Of a stretch of DNA of 9,385 bases, positions 1-6,561 are shown in pieces. The notes under the pieces are model-generated. The model ran no database searches and was not told where the DNA came from. It worked only from the letters and a program-made list of their open reading frames with translations. The translations under genes and the position numbers were made by a program. Positions within the stretch are counted from its first letter, which is position 1. Each line of letters opens with the position of its first letter. The stretch lies in assembly GCA_015904075.1 (NCBI GenBank), contig JABMDH010000027.1, forward strand, positions 1-9,385, given 5' to 3'. Origin of the DNA: Nitrospira sp. Lineage in GTDB: Bacteria; Nitrospirota; Nitrospiria; Nitrospirales; Nitrospiraceae.

Positions 1-575
1 TCTTTAAACGCGACCATACCGGCCCGCGCCTCCGCCCGCTGGCGTTCCGCCTGTTCCATGCGCGCCATGTCGGTCCGGAACGCGCCCAACAACTCATAAT
101 CTTTTTGGGATAAGGTGGAGAGATATTGCCGGCGCCGTTGGAAGTCTGCGTAGGTATCGGACGTCAGGAGCGCTTTCATATACCCGAACCGTCCTTCCAT
201 ATACTGAACGCGCAGACGCGCAAGAATCGCCTCACGCCGATCCTGAATGCCGTCCCGTAACACGCCGAGCTGTTCCGTAATGTCTTCGATCTCCTGGTCC
301 TTCTTCCGCAGTTTCTTGGTGATGTCCTGATGGTCCTGACGGTGACGGATGAGCCGCTCGTCCAGGGATTGGATGCCCTGCAGAATCGATTCCCGTTTCT
401 TTTCGGCTTCATCCGCCCGTTTTCGTTTTTCTTCGATCTTACCTTTCAGCTGTTCCAGTGTTTTCCGTTCCCGCTCGATTTTTTCGGTGATGGGATCGTT
501 GCCAGCGATCAGGGCAGACTCCCACCCGCCCCACACCGCCACACACCAGACGATGACTGCGAGCGGCTTCTTCAC
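1..575 (-). CDS. envC: EnvC-like murein hydrolase activator, second copy, cut by the left window edge
   Basis: This is the first 191 codons of an EnvC/M23-family protein. Only the signal peptide and most of the coiled-coil region lie inside the window. It starts with GTG at 575-573, overlapping the ftsX stop as GTGA, and a GGAGAGG ribosome site at 589-583 sits 7 bases upstream. The N-terminus (MKKPLAVIVWCVAVWGGW) is a hydrophobic signal segment, followed by Lys/Glu/Arg-rich heptad-like sequence. It matches the complete copy at 9375-8191 with 10 amino-acid differences in 191 residues (my translation): A13V, L22V, I23T, G25A, G45D, Q94R, L106I, D112E, E115D and L155V (this copy first). About three quarters of the base differences are silent, so both copies look selected as coding sequence. 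The LytM domain is outside the window, so whether this copy is intact cannot be seen. Confidence 0.9.
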   Translation of the reverse strand, partial: MKKPLAVIVWCVAVWGGWESALIAGNDPITEKIERERKTLEQLKGKIEEKRKRADEAEKKRESILQGIQSLDERLIRHRQDHQDITKKLRKKDQEIEDITEQLGVLRDGIQDRREAILARLRVQYMEGRFGYMKALLTSDTYADFQRRRQYLSTLSQKDYELLGAFRTDMARMEQAERQRAEARAGMVAFK

Positions 576-585
576 CCCCGCCCCT
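1..585. repeat. Direct repeat, left copy (ftsX end plus envC 5' part)
   Basis: Bases 1-585 align without gaps to 8801-9385 in the same orientation. I count about 44 mismatches, or roughly 92.5 % identity. The repeat includes the last codons of ftsX, the GTGA overlap and 191 codons of envC. It reaches both window edges, so its true length is unknown and must be at least 585 bases. It is not a mobile element: it consists of ordinary coding sequence with mostly third-position differences. Confidence 0.95.
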
Positions 586-1471
586 CTCCAAACCGGCGCA
601 ACGACACAACGCTGCCGGCGACACCAAGCCCCATCCCCACCGCGACAAACGCCACACAGATCGACAGCGGAAAGAACGACACCATGTTCTCAATGCCCTG
701 GAAACGGCCGGCCGAACTGATCTGCTGTCGGAACAGCTCAAACCCCAGTTTGAGAATTCCCAACGCCAGGGCGCTGCCGCAGGCCCCTAAAACGGCGCCC
801 TCAAGAAAGTACGGGATTCGGATAAAGGCGCGGGTCGCCCCGATCAGGCGAAGAATTTCGATCTCTTCCCGCCTGGCAAACAGCGCAAGCCTGATCGTAT
901 TACCGATGATGGTCACGGCGGCGGCGGACAAGATCATGCCCACGCCGATCGCCGTCAGCTCGATGTACCGAATGAGTCCGGCCAGCGCATCGATCCATTC
1001 TTGGTTGTAGTCGACCTTCGCGACACCGGCCATCGTCCGTGCCCGTTCCGCCCAACGGTTCACCGCATCCGGCGACTGGTAGCCCGTCGCCGGGGTCACG
1101 ATAAAGGATGCGGGAAGGGGATTCTCGCCGAGCCCTTCGAGCAGATGGGAATCGGACGGAAATTGCGCGCGAAATTCGCCCAGCGCCTGCTCCTTAGAAA
1201 TGTACCGCACGCCGGACACCATCCGATCGGCCTTGAGCTTGCCTTCGAGCTCCCTCGTCTCCTCGCCTGACATCCGATCGTCCAAATAGACAATGATCTT
1301 GATATCCTCCTGCAACCAGGCCGCCGCGTTGCGGAGATTCACATACGACACGAGAAAGATCCCGACACAGGCCAGCGTAAAGGCCGTGGTCACAATCGCC
1401 ACCACCGTCGTCGTGCGATTTGTCCGCAAGTTCGCCCAGGCTGCCCGGAAGAGATACCAGAGCCATCTCAT
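572..1471 (-). CDS. ftsX: Cell-division ABC transporter permease-like protein FtsX
   Basis: FtsX is the inner-membrane partner of FtsE. The complex does not move a known substrate; it transmits FtsE ATP hydrolysis across the membrane to EnvC-type activators of peptidoglycan amidases at the septum. The 299-residue length is normal. Predicted topology is one N-terminal membrane segment (about 21-44), a periplasmic domain (about 45-165) that would contact EnvC, and three further segments (about 170-197, 222-245 and 264-290). The cytoplasmic motif REEIEILRLIGATRAFIR (201-218), followed by PYFLEG, is typical of the family. The ATG at 1471 overlaps the ftsE stop as ATGA, and the ftsX stop overlaps the following envC GTG as GTGA, implying translational coupling through ftsE-ftsX-envC. 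A possible second ftsX end is visible at the right window edge. Confidence 0.96.
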   Translation of the reverse strand: MRWLWYLFRAAWANLRTNRTTTVVAIVTTAFTLACVGIFLVSYVNLRNAAAWLQEDIKIIVYLDDRMSGEETRELEGKLKADRMVSGVRYISKEQALGEFRAQFPSDSHLLEGLGENPLPASFIVTPATGYQSPDAVNRWAERARTMAGVAKVDYNQEWIDALAGLIRYIELTAIGVGMILSAAAVTIIGNTIRLALFARREEIEILRLIGATRAFIRIPYFLEGAVLGACGSALALGILKLGFELFRQQISSAGRFQGIENMVSFFPLSICVAFVAVGMGLGVAGSVVSLRRFGEGRG

Positions 1472-2148
1472 GTGTCTACTCGGTCGCCTCCCCGCTGCTC
1501 CGGCATCAACACCCCCTGCATCAAGGTCATTACGCGCCGGTTGACCAGCTTCATGACATGGGGATCGTGCGTCGCCACCACCACGGTCGTACCTCGGGCA
1601 TTGATCAGCTTAAAGAGCTCGATCAGCTCGGCGGTCCGTTCGGGGTCGAGATTACCTGTCGGTTCGTCCGCCAGGAGCACGACCGGTCCATTGACGATCG
1701 CCCGGGCGATGCAGACCCGCTGTTGCTCACCCGTCGAGAGGCTGTTGGGCGACTGGTCCTTCTTATGATCCACGCCGACCGCCCGCAAGGCGTCCATGAC
1801 CTTGCGGCGAATATCGGCCTCGGAGGATCGTTGTACGATCAACGGCAGCGCGACGTTTTCAAACACGGACTTTTTCCCGAGCAAGCGAAAGTCTTGGCAG
1901 ACCGTCCCGAACTTCCTGCGAAGATACGGCACTTCCGACTGCTTCAGGCGGCTGACATTCTTGCCCTGGACAAAGATCTGCCCCTCATCCGGCCGCTCCT
2001 CGCCGATCAGCATACGGAACAATGTAGACTTTCCCGCCCCGCTCGGCCCCATAAGCAATACGAATTCGCCCTTTTCAATGTCCATCGTCACGTCGAACAG
2101 GGCGACGCGCCGGTCGTAGCTCTTGGACACATGGATCAACTGAATCAT
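1468..2148 (-). CDS. ftsE: Cell-division ABC transporter ATPase FtsE
   Basis: This cytoplasmic ATPase drives the FtsEX complex at the division site. The 226 residues match the usual family length. The ABC motifs are all intact: Walker A GPSGAGKST (34-42), Q-loop glutamine Q85, signature LSTGEQQR (137-144), Walker B VVLLADEP (156-163) with NLD following, and the switch histidine H194 in ATHDP. It starts with ATG at 2148, with AAGGA a few bases upstream. The gap from the yraN stop is 30 bases, and the stop overlaps the ftsX start by four bases. FtsE is preferred over the related LolD/MacB type ATPases because of the adjoining ftsX and the downstream envC. Confidence 0.97.
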   Translation of the reverse strand: MIQLIHVSKSYDRRVALFDVTMDIEKGEFVLLMGPSGAGKSTLFRMLIGEERPDEGQIFVQGKNVSRLKQSEVPYLRRKFGTVCQDFRLLGKKSVFENVALPLIVQRSSEADIRRKVMDALRAVGVDHKKDQSPNSLSTGEQQRVCIARAIVNGPVVLLADEPTGNLDPERTAELIELFKLINARGTTVVVATHDPHVMKLVNRRVMTLMQGVLMPEQRGGDRVDT

Positions 2149-2178
2149 GAGATCCTTACCGACATGCTCGAGTGTCGC

Positions 2179-2577
2179 CTACCGCGGCCCTCGTTCGGAA
2201 ACCTCGAATGCATTCTGGAGATGTTCGATTCGGCCGCCTTCGGACGGCCGCCCTTGCACCAACACGACATCGAACCGGCAGAGTGTATCCGATAAGTGGC
2301 GCTGCGCCAAATACTGCGACGCCAACCTGATCAGTTTCTCCTGCTTGCGCCGGTCGACCGCCAGCAACGCGCCGCCGAATGCATCCGTCGACCGGCCTTT
2401 GACTTCGACGAACACCAGCACGCCATGATCCTCGGCCACAAGATCCAATTCGCCCAGCGACGTCCGCAGATTGCGCTCCAGGATCCGATAGCCTTTGGCC
2501 CTCAAGAACTGTTCCGCCCACGATTCACTGGATTGACCGAACTGATGCCGCGGGTCCTGAGGATCGGAGGTCGTCAT
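2179..2577 (-). CDS. yraN: YraN/UPF0102 endonuclease-like protein
   Basis: This is a 132-residue member of UPF0102, a small family with a restriction-endonuclease-like fold whose cellular role is not settled. The core motif is visible as GELDLVAED (42-50) followed by LVFVEVKGR (54-62). E43, D45, E58 and K60 would form the putative metal-binding nuclease site, and RFDVV (101-105) is the conserved C-terminal strand. It starts with ATG at 2577, five bases after the rnhB stop, so it is probably translated by reinitiation; I see only a weak ribosome site (GAGTG). The rnhB-yraN pairing downstream of rplS is a common bacterial arrangement and supports the call. Confidence 0.93.
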   Translation of the reverse strand: MTTSDPQDPRHQFGQSSESWAEQFLRAKGYRILERNLRTSLGELDLVAEDHGVLVFVEVKGRSTDAFGGALLAVDRRKQEKLIRLASQYLAQRHLSDTLCRFDVVLVQGRPSEGGRIEHLQNAFEVSERGPR

Positions 2578-2582
2578 GACAC

Positions 2583-3257
2583 TCAGGGTAACGCAATGGC
2601 CGGCCCTGCCATACTGAGTTCGACTGCCGGCGCAGACAGAATCACCTCCCGCACCGGCGCAAACGTCCGGCGGTGAATGGAGCAGGGCCCGAACTGCGCC
2701 AGCCTCTGCAGATGCTCTGCCGTACCATAGCCTTTGTGTGAAAGAAAATTATACTGCGGGAACCGCTCATGGTACGCCGCCATCAGACGATCGCGGGTCA
2801 CCTTGGCGATGATCGATGCCGCGGCGATCGAGAGGGACAGGGCATCGCCCTTGATAATAGGGCGCAGTGGAATCCGGATGTCTGGAAGGATGACGGCATC
2901 CGTGAGCAGATAATCGGGAAGAGGAGCCACGTTTTCGATGGCTCGCCGCATGGCGAGGCGGGTGGCTTCCAAAATATTGAGGGTATCGATCTCGCCGGCA
3001 TCGGCGACGCCGATCCCTACGCCCACTGCTTTTTCAAGAATCCCCGGATACAGCCGTTCCCGTTCAGCCTCGGACAACTGCTTCGAGTCATCGACTCCCA
3101 CCAGCCTGACATGAACCGGTAAAATGACGGCTGCAGCGACGACCGGACCTGCGAGAGGACCTCGCCCTGCCTCATCGATGCCCGCAATACGGCGATACCC
3201 ACATCGCCTGGCCTCTTGCTCGAACTCGTCGGCAGGCCCCATCAGGCGCGCTCCCAA
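2583..3257 (-). CDS. rnhB: Ribonuclease HII
   Basis: RNase HII cleaves RNA in RNA/DNA hybrids and single ribonucleotides embedded in DNA. The ORF gives 224 residues, close to the family size. The four acidic metal ligands expected for RNase HII are visible: D28 and E29 in GIDEAGRGPLAGP, D120 in LLTDAV, and D138 in IKGDALSLSIAAAS. The DDSKQL motif (56-61) and the HKGYGT motif (174-179) with a downstream Ile-His-Arg-Arg are also present. The start is uncertain: TTG at 3257 has AGAGGA six bases upstream, while ATG at 3242 (residue 6) has GGGAG eight bases upstream and gives 219 residues. The gap from rplS is 63 bases. Confidence 0.96.
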   Translation of the reverse strand: MGARLMGPADEFEQEARRCGYRRIAGIDEAGRGPLAGPVVAAAVILPVHVRLVGVDDSKQLSEAERERLYPGILEKAVGVGIGVADAGEIDTLNILEATRLAMRRAIENVAPLPDYLLTDAVILPDIRIPLRPIIKGDALSLSIAAASIIAKVTRDRLMAAYHERFPQYNFLSHKGYGTAEHLQRLAQFGPCSIHRRTFAPVREVILSAPAVELSMAGPAIALP

Positions 3258-3320
3258 ACCAGATCCTCTGCCGAAGACACCCGCCCGCCCTGTCCCGGCT
3301 GGACCGATTCAACGGAACGA

Positions 3321-3725
3321 TTACGCCTTAGCCGGCTCTGCTGGCGCGGCAGTCGGCTGCTCGGCCGATTTGCTTCCTGCGACAAAGTCGCGCTCTTCCA
3401 CTTTGGCGAACCGCCCCTTCTTCCCGCGAAGATAATAGAGCTTGGCCCGCCGGACGCGTCCCTGACGGACGACATCGACCTTGGCGACAATCGGCGAATG
3501 CACCGGGAAAATACGCTCGACACCGACTCCGTAGGACAGCTTGCGAACCGTAAAGGTCTCCGTATTCAAGGAACCCTTACGGGCAATCACCGTGCCTTCA
3601 TAGACCTGAATGCGTTCCTTGTCGCCTTCGACCACCTTGACGTGGACCTTGACGGTATCTCCGATCTCGAATATCGGAGCTGACTTCTTCGTATAGGACC
3701 GTTGAATACGCTCTAACTGATTCAT
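3321..3725 (-). CDS. rplS: 50S ribosomal protein L19
   Basis: L19 sits at the 30S/50S interface of the ribosome. The 134 residues include the conserved L19 core with FEIGDTVKVHVKVVEG (19-34), the segment around VYEGTVIARKG, the YGVGVERIFPVHSP block and RRAKLYYLRGKKGR (92-105). After the core there is an extra tail of about 25 residues rich in Ala, Pro, Glu and Lys, which is longer than the shortest L19 proteins. ATG at 3725 has a strong ribosome site and overlaps the stop of the chimeric upstream ORF as ATGA. In most bacteria trmD lies directly before rplS; here only the trmD 3' end remains there. Confidence 0.98.
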   Translation of the reverse strand: MNQLERIQRSYTKKSAPIFEIGDTVKVHVKVVEGDKERIQVYEGTVIARKGSLNTETFTVRKLSYGVGVERIFPVHSPIVAKVDVVRQGRVRRAKLYYLRGKKGRFAKVEERDFVAGSKSAEQPTAAPAEPAKA

Positions 3726-3906
3726 GACCTCACTCCTCCTCCAGCATCATACATCGGCACCATTGAAACATCTTCACTCATCAATTCATTCAACAACCGC
3801 TGATCTTCATGTGTGAGCACGCGATCTCTCAAGAGATCAGGACGCCTGAGAAACGTGCTGCGCAAGGCCTGCTTTCTGCGCCAGACACGAATCGCTTCGT
3901 CGTACA
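3722..3906 (-). pseudogene. trmD: 3' remnant of trmD (tRNA guanine-N1 methyltransferase)
   Basis: About the last 60 codons upstream of rplS match the C-terminal helical domain of TrmD. The Trp-Arg-Arg-Lys-Gln-Ala-Leu-Arg motif followed by Arg-Arg-Pro-Asp-Leu-Leu and an acidic Leu-rich tail is the family's usual ending. The N-terminal knotted SAM-binding domain that catalyses m1G37 formation in tRNA is absent, so this piece cannot be active. Its place immediately before rplS is the normal trmD position, which supports the assignment. TrmD is generally essential, so an intact copy is expected elsewhere if this join is real. Confidence 0.8.
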
Positions 3907-4801
3907 AGCCCTCGCCGAACCCATCCTGGCCAGCGGAGGTCCACGTCACCACATAGCCCCCGTCCGCCAATGCTGCCACGGCACTGTCAGACTGATCGTC
4001 GGCCGCCTCGGTGTTGACCGGCACTTCTCCGCCCACGGCCGTCCCCGTCGCATCGTACCGTTGGGCATAGATGCCATAGGTGCCCCCCGCATCCTGGCCA
4101 GAAGAGGTCCAGGTCACCACGAACCCCCCGTCTGCCAGCCCCGTCACCGCAGGCTGAAACTGGTCGTCGACCGTTGTACTATTCACCAGTACTTCCCCGT
4201 CCACGGCGGTCCCCTCCGCATCGTACCGCTGGACATAGATGCCAAAGGTGCCCGCCTCATCCTGATCGAGGGACGTCCACGTCACCACATAACCCCCGTC
4301 CGTCAAGGCTGTCACCGCAGGCTCATTCTGAATGCTTGCCGTCTCGGTGTTGACCCGCACTTCCCCGCCCACGACAGCCCCCGCCGTATCGTACCGCTGG
4401 GCGTAGATGCCAGCGCCAGACCCATCCTGGCCGTTGGATGTCCACGTCACCACATAGCCCCCGTCTGCCAGCCCCGTTACCACACTCTGGGACTGGTTGC
4501 TGGCCGTGGTGCTGTTGACGCGGCGTTCACTCGTTACCGTGAGGCGCGCATCACTGAATTGCACCTGCTCGATCGTCGTGAGCTGGTCCGTCCCCTCATC
4601 CCCGTTCGTCGCCTGCCGATCCGTCAGGGTCAGGACCCCGTCCTCTGTACTAAACAGATACTCGTGGACGAGCCCGCCATACCAGGCCGTATCTGACCCG
4701 CCGCCGGTGAGCTGATCGTCGCCGCCGCGCCCGGCTAACAGATCGTCGTCGCTGGTGCCCTGCAGTTGATTATTTGCATTGGTCCCGATGATGCGTGCCA
4801 T
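3722..4801 (-). CDS. Chimeric ORF: RTX-type repeat protein fused in frame to the TrmD C-terminus
   Basis: This 359-residue ORF has two unrelated parts. Residues 1-93 resemble the start of RTX-type calcium-binding proteins, with GTSDDDLLAGRGGDDQL and the GDEGTDQL..IEQVQFSD block. Residues 94-298 are about 3.7 copies of a 55-56 residue repeat (VN.T...Q...AVT.LADGGYVVTWTS.GQD..G..GIYAQRYD..G.AVGGEV). Repeat 4 breaks off after GQDGFGEG, and the sequence becomes YDEAIRVWRRKQALRSTF and RRPDLL, which I recognise as the end of the tRNA methyltransferase TrmD. RTX proteins are usually exported by type I secretion through a C-terminal signal, which is lost here; no N-terminal signal peptide is seen. 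A GGAGG ribosome site six bases before the ATG supports the start. The product is probably non-functional as either protein. The ORF could come from a real duplication joint or from an assembly chimera. Confidence 0.85.
   Translation of the reverse strand: MARIIGTNANNQLQGTSDDDLLAGRGGDDQLTGGGSDTAWYGGLVHEYLFSTEDGVLTLTDRQATNGDEGTDQLTTIEQVQFSDARLTVTSERRVNSTTASNQSQSVVTGLADGGYVVTWTSNGQDGSGAGIYAQRYDTAGAVVGGEVRVNTETASIQNEPAVTALTDGGYVVTWTSLDQDEAGTFGIYVQRYDAEGTAVDGEVLVNSTTVDDQFQPAVTGLADGGFVVTWTSSGQDAGGTYGIYAQRYDATGTAVGGEVPVNTEAADDQSDSAVAALADGGYVVTWTSAGQDGFGEGLYDEAIRVWRRKQALRSTFLRRPDLLRDRVLTHEDQRLLNELMSEDVSMVPMYDAGGGVRS
3734..3742 (-). promoter_or_regulatory. Strong Shine-Dalgarno site for rplS inside the upstream ORF
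   Basis: On the minus strand GGAGGAGGA lies eight bases before the rplS ATG. It is read through by the upstream chimeric ORF, which encodes its last Gly-Gly-Val-Arg-Ser here and stops in the ATGA overlap. L19 synthesis can therefore initiate on its own site as well as by coupling. Confidence 0.75.
3908..4522 (-). repeat. Tandem 165-168 bp coding repeats in the RTX part
   Basis: Four in-frame repeat units can be laid out: 4522-4358 (55 codons), 4357-4190 (56), 4189-4022 (56) and a partial unit 4021-3908. Each encodes a strand-rich module containing DGG(Y/F)VVTWTS and (I)Y.QRYD. Protein conservation is high, and the DNA is also visibly similar between units, which makes the tract prone to unequal recombination and to assembly error. 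The last unit ends at the trmD junction. Confidence 0.88.
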
Positions 4802-5319
4802 CGAATGCCTCCGTCAGATTGACGTCACATGAGAACCCGTCTGCAAACCCTGGTCGGCGCTGCCTTGATGAACCGGGGCTTCCTGCCGAATGAGATCGCC
4901 TCGACCTCCCTCTTCGGAACGAATGACGTAATCCTGAAGCATGAGTGAGCCCATTGCGCCACGTTGTCTGACCTGGTCAGCCACACCGAAACGACACCTC
5001 TCGCCCTCCCCTGGGGGCTTACCGGCGCTGAGAATCGCGCCCGACTACGCGCCCTCTCAGACGATTCTATGAAGACGGTGGAGCACGACTGATGGGTTCC
5101 GACCAGGAATGATGTTGGTGTGTAGGAATGAGGAAGAAAAACCAGCGATCATGCAGATACTGTTTGCAGTAGTAGCGTAACCCTGCTCAATTGATACAGC
5201 GGGACACTCCATTAGAAGCGGCGGCTATGGGGAAACGGGCGGACGGGTACGCTACAGTGTACCTGGCAGCCTCAGAGCAACATAACTGTCTCTCAAGGCA
5301 GCCTATTCTAGGTGCGGGC
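4802..5319. other. 518-base intergenic stretch between the minD-like gene and the RTX gene
   Basis: Apart from the doubtful small ORF at 4814-4984, I see no gene here. There is no clear intrinsic terminator after the ATPase stop. The best inverted repeat is a short one (GGTAC/GTACC around an eight-base loop near 5247-5264), without a T-run. No tRNA-like or riboswitch-like fold stands out. The stretch is looser in composition than its neighbours, with A/T-rich patches around 5130-5200, and probably holds the promoter of the RTX gene, but I cannot place -35 and -10 boxes with confidence. Confidence 0.5.
4814..4984 (-). CDS. Possible small ORF upstream of the RTX gene, doubtful
   Basis: A 56-codon reading frame starts with GTG at 4984, or with ATG at 4954 (46 codons), and stops 12 bases before the RTX start codon. 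It reads MADQVRQRGAMGSLMLQDYV at its beginning, then an acidic and Gln-rich stretch with no domain or membrane segment that I recognise. The GTG has only a distant purine-rich GAGAGG upstream. Its compact position directly before the next gene is the only argument for it. It may equally be non-coding or the decayed end of a lost gene. Confidence 0.22.
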   Translation of the reverse strand: MADQVRQRGAMGSLMLQDYVIRSEEGGRGDLIRQEAPVHQGSADQGLQTGSHVTSI

Positions 5320-6450
5320 TCATACAGCAGAGACCGTCGGCCTGTTATCCTCGTGAGCAATGCCTTCGAGCGGAGTGCGCTGGTTACTCTCTTCTGAATT
5401 TGGCACCACATCGATGCGGCTCAGCGACCGTAAATCACAGACAGCGGGCAGGGCTTCGGGTTTCAACCGGTTGAGGGGAAGTACCTGCAGCACGTTTGCC
5501 ATCTCGACCGGCACCTGGCTCTGTTCCATGTCGTCTGCGTTGAGCTGTCGTTCTTTCCTTCTGTCGACGTAGGCCGCATGCAGTTGCTCGACCGCAGCGG
5601 AAACGGCCAACAGGCCTTTCGCAGCCGGGGACTGCGGAGCACATTCAATGACGGGCAGGAACTTTCTGACGGCCTGGCTTACGGCCGGATCGTCGGGGAT
5701 TTCGCCGAGCATCATCAGATCGCCGCCGACATAGTCCTGAAGAATCTTGCGGAGGTACAACACATTGACCTGGGAACGGCCTGACGTGCGATTGATGATG
5801 AGACCGGGGCGAAACGATCGCAAGGCAGCAGTTGCTACATCACGCCCCTCTGCGTCGGTGGCGCCCGCGACTTCCATGACCTCCTCCCCGCTCGTGAAAT
5901 CACGATTGGACAGCACCTCGGACAGAGGACTGCGCGCGAGGAAACAGGCCAGCACGCGACGGATGGCTGCCAGCTTGATAAATCGATAGAGATCCAGCAC
6001 CGATGTCGGCTCCGGCGTCGCCACGGTCAGATGGATGTCGGCCATCAGAAAGAAGTCGAGGGCGTGGTAGTGGGTGCCGGCCCCGATATCGAGAATCACC
6101 ACATCGGCATCCAGATCCCGGAAATGTTTCATCAGCCTTTTCTTGCGGGCATAGGCCATATTGGCTGTGGCCAAAGTCTCACCGGTACCGGCAATCAGAC
6201 GGAGATTCGGATGAAATGCGACGGGAATTGCGACATCCTCCAGCCGATTCACCCGTTTGTTCAGAAAATCCGTCAAGGTCACCGGCGGATTCAATTCGCC
6301 GAACATGATGTGCGCATCGGCCCCGCCCACATCCAGATCGGCCAGGATGACCTTGCGGCCGGCCTTTGCCAGCGCCAATGCGAGATTCACTGAGACAATA
6401 CTCTTGCCCACACCGCCTTTGCCGGATGCCACTGAAATGAGCGTTGCCAT
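5320..6450 (-). CDS. Orphan MinD/ParA-family P-loop ATPase with C-terminal extension
   Basis: The 376-residue protein starts with MATLISVASGKGGVGKS, carrying the deviant Walker A motif KGGVGKS (11-17) with the extra signature lysine K11 of the MinD/ParA/Mrp group. The second motif is DLDVGGAD (38-45), and the Walker B strand is VVILDIGAG (117-125). Such ATPases dimerise on ATP and position membrane, DNA or flagellar components. The ATPase core runs to about residue 290, including INRTSGR (219-225) and GEIPDDPAVSQAVR (249-262). The last 85 or so residues are hydrophilic, match no domain I know and may be a partner-binding tail. No minC, minE, parB or flagellar gene is visible, so the cargo is unknown; FlhG-like is a possibility but not supported. 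The start is fixed by the Walker motif position. The ribosome site is weak. Confidence 0.85.
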   Translation of the reverse strand: MATLISVASGKGGVGKSIVSVNLALALAKAGRKVILADLDVGGADAHIMFGELNPPVTLTDFLNKRVNRLEDVAIPVAFHPNLRLIAGTGETLATANMAYARKKRLMKHFRDLDADVVILDIGAGTHYHALDFFLMADIHLTVATPEPTSVLDLYRFIKLAAIRRVLACFLARSPLSEVLSNRDFTSGEEVMEVAGATDAEGRDVATAALRSFRPGLIINRTSGRSQVNVLYLRKILQDYVGGDLMMLGEIPDDPAVSQAVRKFLPVIECAPQSPAAKGLLAVSAAVEQLHAAYVDRRKERQLNADDMEQSQVPVEMANVLQVLPLNRLKPEALPAVCDLRSLSRIDVVPNSEESNQRTPLEGIAHEDNRPTVSAV

Positions 6451-6533
6451 CGTATCTACCGTTTCGTTAGTGAGGAGAGGTGCGCGCCATTAAGATCGAA
6501 GTCTACCGGGCTGGAGACTTCTCTGACGACGTC

Positions 6534-6561
6534 ATTGTACCGGCTGACGAACAAATGAAAA
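6534..6561 (-). promoter_or_regulatory. Candidate sigma-70-type promoter for the minD-like gene
   Basis: On the minus strand TTTTCA (6561-6556) is followed after 16 bases by TACAAT (6539-6534). The -10 box matches 5 of 6 consensus positions and the -35 box 4 of 6. It lies about 85 bases before the ATPase start, downstream of the ctpA hairpin. This is a pattern match only. Confidence 0.3.

Noticed and set aside
1..585. Insertion-sequence terminal repeats
   Set aside because: The repeats are direct, internal to coding genes and continue the ftsX-envC reading frames. No transposase or inverted ends are present.
1420..2295. Long plus-strand ORF (291 codons) across ftsE
   Set aside because: It is an antisense frame of ftsE, a gene with all ABC motifs intact. 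High GC in third positions creates long open antisense frames.
3908..4522. CRISPR array or other short-spaced repeat
   Set aside because: The 165-168 base repeats are in-frame protein repeats with no alternating repeat and spacer structure.
3809..4696. Long plus-strand ORF (295 codons) opposite the RTX repeats
   Set aside because: Its own repeats mirror the RTX repeats on the other strand. The minus-strand frame has a good ribosome site and known family motifs.
5187..5411. 74-codon minus-strand ORF overlapping the end of the minD-like gene
   Set aside because: It lies out of frame inside the ATPase C-terminal coding region and runs into the gap, with no ribosome site or family resemblance.
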